Shown here piece by piece: positions 6,830 to 11,307 of a stretch of DNA of 11,307 nucleotides (position 1 is the first letter of the stretch; each line of letters opens with the position of its first letter). Position numbers and translations under genes: made by a program. The notes under the pieces were generated by a model. The model did not search any database and was not told where the DNA came from. It saw nothing but the letters and a program-made list of their open reading frames with translations. The stretch spans positions 1 through 11,307 of the forward strand of contig JALTMC010000750.1 in NCBI GenBank assembly GCA_027005175.1. Direction: 5' to 3'. The stretch comes from Myxococcales bacterium (GTDB lineage Bacteria; Myxococcota_C; UBA6777).

Positions 6830-6965
6830 ACGTTTCTTCCTTAAAGAGTCGAGAAAGGCCGCCCGTCGAGAAGTCAGCCGTGACCAACTTCGAGAGAGGG
6901 CCTCGCATCGTTTGTTATGAATGAGCTAGAAAACTCCAAGAGCCCCATCCGAGGTACTATTCTTC

Positions 6966-7034
6966 CCCATCCCGTCCGGGCACAACTCCCCTCGATTGTG
7001 ACGGACCCGCGATCGGAGAGGAGCTCCACACGAC
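6966..7034 (+). repeat. Diverged relative of the dispersed leader repeat, copy B
   Basis: This stretch aligns with 1171-1242 (copy A). The blocks are CC-ATCC-GTCCGGG, then GATTGTGACGG, then CGATCGGAGAGGAGCTCCAC, which matches CGATCGGGAGGGGCTTCCAC in copy A at about two thirds of positions. It lacks the conserved ACAACATAA part, the Shine-Dalgarno and the start codon. It lies in the 224-base gap between the two deacetylase genes, which holds no gene that I can support. Confidence 0.4.
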
Positions 7035-7053
7035 GATGGATGAAGAGCAAAAA

Positions 7054-8082
7054 TTACGATTCCACACTCCTTAAACGGTAGCTCCCTCCATCTTGTGTAG
7101 CAAATGTTGTGACGGCATCCTGGAGAGTGCAAAACCTGTGTGTTTTTGCGATCTGTTGAAACACGTTGTGAAAACGTTGTTCTTTTTCTTTGAGAGAGAC
7201 ACGAAGATCGGGCTGATGAGGTCGTAGCTGCTGTGTTCCAGGATCGTTGGGATCCATCATATCGATCCCATGAAGTTCAAAATTGAGAAACGGCTGGGTT
7301 TGGGTGAGACCTCGTGTCACAGCAGAGAGCATCCATTGTGGGTACATCAACACAGAAGTTCCAATAAAAGGCAAACGAATTCCAGGCAGAACAGTCATGG
7401 GAAGTTCCCATATATCTCGCGAGGCAAGAGGCAAGCCTTCGGGTCGTTTTGAGGGGGCAGGTCGATGAGGATCAAACCCTGGCTGATATGGATGATTCGG
7501 AGAAAGCAAGACCTGTGGAGAACCAACAATCGACAAGCTCGGTCGCCTTCGCAATGCCAACCAACCAATCACGGTGGCTTTTGCTAGATAGTACAGGGGA
7601 CAGGGAAAGATCGACGAATCATATAAATACCCTTGAGCCCGCAAGCTCTTCAGAACCTCTGGTGTGATATTGTAACCAGGACAACGAAAGCCAACAACCT
7701 TCTTTCCCTCTGACAGCAAGGGCTCGATCACATCAGCACCTCTGGATATCTCAGCAGCAATGCCTGAGGATGAAAGACGTGTCAGACGGTACAAGTGATT
7801 GTAACTATGATTTGCCAGTTCATGCCCACGTGCTGCTGCATCTCGCAATATCTCTGCATGTACCGGGTGTTCTGCATCTTTTCCAATCACAAACAAAGTC
7901 GCCCGGATGTTGTACTCGTCAAACATCGCAAGAAAGCGAGGCAGCGCATGAGTGTAAATCGGATCCGGTGGAGATCCCAAGGGTACAGGGCCTGCAGAAG
8001 ACGACGGCGCAAGTCCATGAATCTGTGCATAGCAAGCAAGCGTATCCATATCAATACTGACCGAACAAATCCGGCTGGACAA
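7054..8082 (-). CDS. NodB-type polysaccharide deacetylase 2 (TTG start)
   Basis: From TTG 8082 this is a 342-residue NodB/CE4-family protein. Motif 1 is SIDMD (Asp11, Asp13), motif 2 is NHSYNH (metal-binding His92 and His96), motif 3 is GFRCPG (Arg133) and the late His motif is ELHGID (His271). YDSSIFP follows motif 3 as in the neighbouring paralogue. Only the family motifs are clearly shared, so this is an old duplication. I chose TTG 8082 because AAGGAGG (8090-8096) lies exactly 7 bases before it. The longer reading from TTG 8100 would put that Shine-Dalgarno inside the gene, and a stop codon directly precedes 8100. The Shine-Dalgarno sits in a small hairpin. No signal peptide is visible. 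Like its paralogue it probably modifies an envelope or exopolysaccharide. Confidence 0.87.
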   Translation of the reverse strand: MSSRICSVSIDMDTLACYAQIHGLAPSSSAGPVPLGSPPDPIYTHALPRFLAMFDEYNIRATLFVIGKDAEHPVHAEILRDAAARGHELANHSYNHLYRLTRLSSSGIAAEISRGADVIEPLLSEGKKVVGFRCPGYNITPEVLKSLRAQGYLYDSSIFPCPLYYLAKATVIGWLALRRRPSLSIVGSPQVLLSPNHPYQPGFDPHRPAPSKRPEGLPLASRDIWELPMTVLPGIRLPFIGTSVLMYPQWMLSAVTRGLTQTQPFLNFELHGIDMMDPNDPGTQQLRPHQPDLRVSLKEKEQRFHNVFQQIAKTHRFCTLQDAVTTFATQDGGSYRLRSVES

Positions 8083-8099
8083 TGGAAGGCCTCCTTCCA
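8083..8099 (-). promoter_or_regulatory. Hairpin enclosing the Shine-Dalgarno of deacetylase 2
   Basis: On the minus strand TGGAAGG, AGG, CCTTCCA forms a perfect 7-bp stem with a 3-base loop, directly abutting the TTG start. The Shine-Dalgarno AAGGAGG (8090-8096) occupies the loop and half of one arm. A folded messenger would hide it, so translation may be weak or controlled. That effect is inferred. Confidence 0.45.
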
Positions 8100-8248
8100 A
8101 TCATTCAAAGTTCCAAAGCTCAAGAGGTCAACGGCTCAGTTCGACTTTTAACGCATTCCAAAACAGATTTGTTAATTTTTTTCTTCATCAGGATGTGATA
8201 TTTCTTGTATCTGGGGAAATAATGATTGTTCCGTCATTCACAGCCAAC

Positions 8249-8282
8249 CTGTCTTGGAGCCCCGCAACCTCCAAAAAGACAG
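8249..8282 (+). promoter_or_regulatory. Stem-loop in leader of barrel gene
   Basis: CTGTCTTGGAG (8249-8259) pairs with CTCCAAAAAGACAG (8269-8282), with a 3-base bulge and a 9-base loop. It ends 8 bases before the Shine-Dalgarno-like GAGAAG (8291-8296) of the barrel gene. It has no T-tract. It may stabilise the messenger or mean nothing. Confidence 0.3.
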
Positions 8283-8301
8283 GGGGCAAAGAGAAGATAT
8301 C

Positions 8302-8889
8302 ATGAGTCGTACATGGAACCCACAACACCGCAGTGTGATGTGGGGATGTCTGTTGGTTTTGTTTGTTGTCATAACTTGGGGAGAAGCCCCAACAGCACAC
8401 GCTGGTGATATCCGTGTCACCGCAGGTTTGGGTGGCGCAGGAACAGAGTGGCGCAGTGACGCGATGTTCACCACCAAGCTTAAGTTTGGCTATCGATTTC
8501 TCGATGTCTTCGGCATTTACGGAGACTTTGGACTGGGCTATGCTGGGGTGGATCAAAGAGTGCTAACCCAGTTTGCCCTTGGAATCCAAGGCTGGCTTAA
8601 ATTTGGAATCGTTCGCCCCTATCTCCGAGTCTCCATTGTCCACCAACACGAAGAATCTCTCAGTGTTGTCGCTGGAAACTTTGGGAAAGCGATCCTTGGA
8701 ATCGGTGAAGGAATTCGACATCGCGGTGGAATCGGATTCGGCCTGGGCACAGACATCCCCATCTTTCGATACAAAAAACTCCGACTCTTTCTCGCAATCG
8801 AAGCCTTTCTCAAATGGTTCCCCGGAGATATGGGCCCCGCTGTCTATGCAGGAGGCAACCTCAGCCTCGGCATGAACTTTCATCTCTAA
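8302..8889 (+). CDS. Small outer-membrane beta-barrel protein
   Basis: The protein has 195 residues. Residues 1-34 form a Sec signal peptide, with hydrophobic core WGCLLVLFVVIT and a cleavage site after Ala-His-Ala. The mature part alternates short aromatic/glycine-rich strands with turns: TTKLKFGYRFL, GIYGDFGLGYAGV, FALGIQGWLKFG, IRPYLRVSIV-like, GIGFGLGTDIPI, LRLFLAIEAFLKWF and GGNLSLGMNFHL. The strand ending at the C-terminus fits an eight-stranded OmpA-like or OMP_b-brl fold. ATG 8302 is supported by GAGAAG at 8291-8296 and by the signal peptide. It is transcribed divergently from the deacetylase 2 gene across a 219-base gap. No ligand or pore function can be inferred. Confidence 0.75.
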   Translation: MSRTWNPQHRSVMWGCLLVLFVVITWGEAPTAHAGDIRVTAGLGGAGTEWRSDAMFTTKLKFGYRFLDVFGIYGDFGLGYAGVDQRVLTQFALGIQGWLKFGIVRPYLRVSIVHQHEESLSVVAGNFGKAILGIGEGIRHRGGIGFGLGTDIPIFRYKKLRLFLAIEAFLKWFPGDMGPAVYAGGNLSLGMNFHL

Positions 8890-9021
8890 GGGGGCTCAAA
8901 GAGACCCTCTGCTCCATTCCCTATCTCGACCTCGCGCATCAGATAGATCGCTGAGCAGCGCAACGATGACAGATCTCAAAAGAACCGAATGATACTCTGT
9001 ACTCGGCACAAAGGATCGACA

Positions 9022-9399
9022 ATGTTCTATCGCTTTTTTCCAGGTGTATTCTTGGCTTTTTTTCTGTTTGTACAACTGACAGGCTGTGGACTTTGGACAA
9101 AGTTTGAAGATTATCCTTGCCCCAACCCTGATGGAAAAACCAAGGTAACTTATACCAACTTTGTAAAGCCATTTATGACAACCTACTGTGACACATGCCA
9201 CTCCACGAATAGCATGAACCGGCGAGGGGCACCGCTAGCCTATATCTTCGATAATTACGAAAGCGTAAAAACGTTAAAAAGACGGATATTCCTACGTTCC
9301 GCCGCCAATAACACCACCATGCCACCCGGCCCCGATGATCCACCCGAAACAGCGCGAATGAAGCTCGCAGAATGGATCGTTTGTGGAACACCAAAATAA
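9022..9399 (+). CDS. Mono-haem c-type cytochrome-like lipoprotein
   Basis: The protein has 125 residues. A lipoprotein signal (hydrophobic LAFFLFVQ, then lipobox Leu19-Thr-Gly-Cys22) is followed by one haem attachment motif, Cys56-Asp-Thr-Cys-His60. It is set in FVKPFMTTYCDTCHS, which resembles the cytochrome domains of many delta-proteobacterial and planctomycete lipoproteins. Near the C-terminus Met100 in TMPPGPDDPP is the likely second iron ligand, followed by a LAEWIVCG helix. It should sit in the periplasm on a lipid anchor and carry electrons or act as a structural haem protein. The redox partner is not in the window. ATG 9022 is supported by AAGGA at 9011-9015. The barrel gene is 132 bases upstream. 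A weak promoter (ATGACA 8966-8971, GATACT 8991-8996) is possible but has a 19-base spacer. Confidence 0.82.
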   Translation: MFYRFFPGVFLAFFLFVQLTGCGLWTKFEDYPCPNPDGKTKVTYTNFVKPFMTTYCDTCHSTNSMNRRGAPLAYIFDNYESVKTLKRRIFLRSAANNTTMPPGPDDPPETARMKLAEWIVCGTPK

Positions 9400-9402
9400 G
9401 GA

Positions 9403-9412
9403 TCGTATACGA
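9403..9412. other. Perfect 10-bp palindrome after cytochrome gene
   Basis: TCGTATACGA lies 3 bases after the stop codon of the cytochrome gene, flanked by GGA and AATCC, so the symmetry weakly extends. It is too short and has no T-tract to be a terminator. It could be a protein-binding site, or chance. Confidence 0.2.
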
Positions 9413-9565
9413 AATCCGGGAGTTGGCATATATAGCACAGCAAGGCAAGGCAACTGCATCTCATCCATCTGCTGAAGTATTCTACCTTCTACACTGTTCA
9501 TGTGGACTTCGTATGACATCCAAAGCTCGGAGGGAGGGTCAACTGTCCCCACCCAATCCGCTTGA

Positions 9566-9637
9566 TTCAGCCTACGGCTTCTCACCCCTACAGGGCTGCC
9601 TGCGCAGTCGCGCATCGCTCTCGCTGTAGGCTCTGAA
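9566..9637. repeat. Imperfect inverted repeat ahead of leader repeat C
   Basis: TTCAGCCTACGGC (9566-9578) pairs with GCTGTAGGCTCTGAA (9623-9637), with a 2-base bulge and one mismatch. An alternative inner left arm, CCTACAG (9587-9593), matches CTGTAGG (9624-9630) exactly. The palindrome CTGCGCAG (9600-9607) lies inside. Together these make a strong stem-loop directly upstream of copy C. The rest of the 277-base gap 9400-9676 contains no gene I can support. Confidence 0.5.
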
Positions 9638-9638
9638 G

Positions 9639-9680
9639 GGGGCTTCCACGCCCACAACATAAGAGGTTTTTTTCTTATGA
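9639..9680 (+). repeat. Dispersed leader repeat, copy C
   Basis: This is the near-identical partner of 1225-1265. GGGGCTTCCACGCCCACAAC is followed by ATAAGAGG (containing the Shine-Dalgarno), a T7 run and ATGA at the start of the next ORF. It differs from copy A by one substitution, one inserted T and the base before ATG. Identity stops right after the start codon in both places. A CCCCACCC-ATCCG block at 9546-9560 is a weaker shared element upstream. Confidence 0.8.
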
Positions 9681-10549
9681 AAACGTTACCCCACATCGTT
9701 CGTATTGTTCGTCGTGAAAGAGAGCAAAGCCTGAGCAGATGCGAGGAAAGCACAGCTTTGGCCTTGAAAGCATCGCTCCCCACGTCGAGAGACCAAAACA
9801 AGCCTGATGAAAGACAGGGCTGGCCGAGATACCAACACAAGCCTGACGAAAGACAGGGCTGGTTTTGCCGCTCGCAACAGAGTGCTCGTGAATTACGCAG
9901 GGTAATGTCCTTGGTGTGCTGGTGCTGTGTATTCTACGGGATGAGCATCGCAGCAGCCCAAACTCTACAGCCAGGGCTGAAGTTACTTACACAACCAAAG
10001 ATGACACCACAAGACAAGTTCACATTTGCCAAGAGGTTGACCTCCCCAAAGCGAGCGAACCCAACCCTGAACCGAGAACAGAGTCAGCGTCTACGAACAC
10101 ACAAGAGGCTACGCCTTGGAGTCATCTTTCAAGCTCACGGTTTTGAGGCGACAGATCCAGCCGACCATGTCTTTTTGTTTGGCTTGCTGCCAATACTTGG
10201 AACAGCCGCCTTGGTGACTCTTACAGGCAACATTGTGACGATGGCAACAGGAAAAGGACAGGCCAGCTGGGGGGGAGTGAGTCTTGTGTTAGGAACAGTC
10301 ATTGGGTTTGGTTTGCTGCCTTTTTTTGCTGAAGAGGGCGCGGCCTTGACACTAATACCTTTGCTGCCAGCGGCAGCACTGATTGGTTTTGGGATCGCAA
10401 ACCTGGTTTTAGGGTTGCGACGGAAGGCAGCACCGTCTCATGTGAAGCAACCTACTTCAAAGCACGCAAACATGCGGCTGATACCTTGGTTTGGCATGGG
10501 AGCACAGCATTCGGTACAGGGTGGGATATCCATGGTTGGTAGATTTTAA
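9677..10549 (+). CDS. Multi-pass membrane protein of unknown function
   Basis: From ATG 9677 this is 290 residues; I do not recognise the family. Residues about 166-190 (HVFLFGLLPILGTAALVTLT), 203-219 (LVLGTVIGFGLLPFF) and 224-248 (LIPLLPAAALIGFGIANLVL) are hydrophobic helices. The protein ends GGISMVGRF. The first 76 residues are odd: basic, low in hydrophobics and containing the DNA-level duplicate KPDERQGW. They may not be translated. ATG 9905 (residue 77) would start a good signal peptide, MSLVCWCCVFYGMSIAAAQ, giving 214 residues, but AGGG is only 2 bases before it. ATG 9677 has AAGAGG 10 bases upstream, inside the same leader repeat that starts the yehS-like gene, so I list it as the outer limit. 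The segment after the putative cleavage site is basic and polar and ends with RLRTHKRLRL. Confidence 0.55.
   Translation: MKTLPHIVRIVRREREQSLSRCEESTALALKASLPTSRDQNKPDERQGWPRYQHKPDERQGWFCRSQQSARELRRVMSLVCWCCVFYGMSIAAAQTLQPGLKLLTQPKMTPQDKFTFAKRLTSPKRANPTLNREQSQRLRTHKRLRLGVIFQAHGFEATDPADHVFLFGLLPILGTAALVTLTGNIVTMATGKGQASWGGVSLVLGTVIGFGLLPFFAEEGAALTLIPLLPAAALIGFGIANLVLGLRRKAAPSHVKQPTSKHANMRLIPWFGMGAQHSVQGGISMVGRF
9792..9862 (+). repeat. 39-bp period direct repeat in N-terminal part of ORF
   Basis: Bases 9792-9823 recur at 9831-9862 with two differences in 32. The shared core is GCCTGA-(T/C)-GAAAGACAGGG. The 39-base period keeps the frame and duplicates KPDERQGW. The repeat lies in the stretch whose translation is doubtful, so it may be a non-coding repeat. 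Confidence 0.75.
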
Positions 10550-10621
10550 CGACGAAAGAGCCTGACTTAAAAAAGAGACAACATCGCGCCCTGAAAGCCG
10601 AAACTAAAGATACGAAGGAGA

Positions 10622-10650
10622 GGCCCAAGAGCTGAAAGGTAAGTTGGGCC
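10622..10650 (+). terminator. Stem-loop after membrane protein gene
   Basis: GGCCCAA (10622-10628) pairs perfectly with TTGGGCC (10644-10650) around a 15-base loop, 73 bases after the stop codon at 10549. No run of T follows, so intrinsic termination is uncertain. It also precedes the candidate kinase promoter. Confidence 0.3.
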
Positions 10651-10673
10651 ATCTGATAGGTCTTGAAGTGGCA

Positions 10674-10702
10674 TTGTTTCGGGGGGCAAAGAAGGGTATG
10701 AT
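10674..10702 (+). promoter_or_regulatory. Candidate sigma70-type promoter for Ser/Thr kinase gene
   Basis: TTGTTT (10674-10679) and TATGAT (10697-10702, five of six consensus bases) are separated by exactly 17 bases, including a run of G. Transcription would begin near 10709, with a leader of about 37 nt carrying the AGGAG at 10732-10736. Confidence 0.45.
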
Positions 10703-10745
10703 AGCGCACATTGGCAGACAGAACTCTATCCAGGAGTTGTGTAAA

Positions 10746-11307
10746 ATGACGCAAGAGCAATGGGTCGCTGGACGCTATCGCTGTTTATATAAGTTAGGGC
10801 GGGGTGGATTCTCTGAAGTATTCCTGGCAGAAGATGTACGCCTTGGAAATCGCAAAGTTGCCTTAAAGCGCGTCGCGGCTCATTTGCTCCATGATGACGA
10901 ACGTATTCTGAAGTTCCAGCAAGAAGCTCAAATCATTGGCCACCTGACCAACCCCTACACAGTACGAGCCTTTGATTTTGGTGAAGACGAAGCCGGTCGG
11001 TACTATATCGCGATGGAACATGTGCAGGGAGAGACACTGCATGAAATCCTGAAGCGAGAACGCCGCCTTTCTGTCGAACGCAGTGTTAAGGCGAGCATAC
11101 AAATCCTCGATGCTCTCGCAGAAGCCCATCAAATGGGTGTGATCCATCGCGATCTCAAGCCCAAAAATGTGATGTTGGTGCCTCAACGGCACGGTGATTT
11201 AATTAAGGTGCTCGACTTTGGTGTCGCTCGTATTTTGCGTGGCGACCTTGAACCCAGTGAAGATGAATGGACACTGGTTGGAACGGCTTCCTATATGGCA
11301 CCAGAGC
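10746..11307 (+). CDS. Ser/Thr protein kinase, N-terminal part (cut by window end)
   Basis: An open frame from ATG 10746 runs off the window end: 187 codons with no stop. It is a eukaryote-like (Pkn/STPK) kinase domain with every catalytic element present. These are the glycine loop GRGGFSEV (18-25), ATP-binding Lys41 in VALK, helix-C Glu60, HRDLKPKN (134-141, catalytic Asp136), DFG (157-159), the GT of the activation segment (179-180) and MAPE (184-187). Such kinases phosphorylate partner proteins on Ser/Thr and often carry C-terminal sensor or membrane regions, which would lie beyond the window. AGGAG at 10732-10736, 9 bases before the ATG, supports the start. It contrasts with the catalytically dead kinase-like protein at 3220-5598; nothing shows that the two interact. 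Confidence 0.93.
   Translation, partial: MTQEQWVAGRYRCLYKLGRGGFSEVFLAEDVRLGNRKVALKRVAAHLLHDDERILKFQQEAQIIGHLTNPYTVRAFDFGEDEAGRYYIAMEHVQGETLHEILKRERRLSVERSVKASIQILDALAEAHQMGVIHRDLKPKNVMLVPQRHGDLIKVLDFGVARILRGDLEPSEDEWTLVGTASYMAPE

Noticed and set aside
6926-7132. 68-codon minus-strand frame between the deacetylase genes
   Set aside because: It largely coincides with the repeat B sequence and the end of deacetylase 2 in another frame; composition is not protein-like.
5834-8082. One operon of both deacetylases
   Set aside because: The 224-base gap with repeat material and a separate good Shine-Dalgarno for each gene argue against tight coupling, though readthrough is not excluded.
8881-8915. 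Terminator after the barrel gene (GGG-CTC / GAG-CCC hairpin)
   Set aside because: The stem has an internal mismatch, a 3-base loop and no T-tract.
9292-9840. Minus-strand frame of 182 codons
   Set aside because: It overlaps the cytochrome gene, the leader repeat and the membrane protein start, lacks any recognisable domain, and has no Shine-Dalgarno that I could see.

Overview
The window looks like chromosome from a Gram-negative bacterium with a large signalling repertoire. My best guess is the Myxococcota/Bradymonadia part of the former Deltaproteobacteria. Three things point there: eukaryote-type Ser/Thr kinase domains (one apparently active, one dead), small secreted lipoproteins (one rich in tandem Cys repeats, one a mono-haem cytochrome), and a signal-peptide outer-membrane barrel. 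This is inference from gene content; there is no rRNA or other marker. There are no phage or IS genes, no tRNA and no CRISPR array.

Layout. 1-313 is non-coding and full of small repeats (nested inverted repeats, two 40-bp direct repeats) ahead of a plausible promoter. 314-1111 encodes a Cys-rich probable lipoprotein made of 11 units of about 20 residues. 1262-2076 carries two small conserved genes, a YehS/DUF1456 protein and a VF530/DUF2132 protein. They converge, across a 32-bp tandem repeat, on a minus-strand pair (5598 to 2175): a large pseudokinase with a C-terminal membrane anchor, then a four-helix membrane protein with a TerB-like domain and a degenerate J domain that has lost HPD. Further upstream on the minus strand are two separate NodB-type polysaccharide deacetylase genes (6829 to 5834, and 8082 to 7054). 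From 8302 the plus strand carries a small outer-membrane barrel protein, a mono-haem c-type lipoprotein and a multi-pass membrane protein. The window ends inside a Ser/Thr kinase gene (10746 onward) with all catalytic motifs intact.

How they may work together. The pseudokinase and TerB/J-like genes are 28 bp apart and are very probably one operon and one membrane-associated module; I recognise no described system with this pairing. The two deacetylases probably act on cell-surface or exported polysaccharide. The barrel, cytochrome and Cys-rich proteins belong to the envelope. The most unusual non-coding signal is a sequence of about 41 bp, containing a Shine-Dalgarno and ending on a start codon, that occurs nearly unchanged in front of two unrelated genes 8.4 kb apart. 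A weaker relative lies at 6966-7034.
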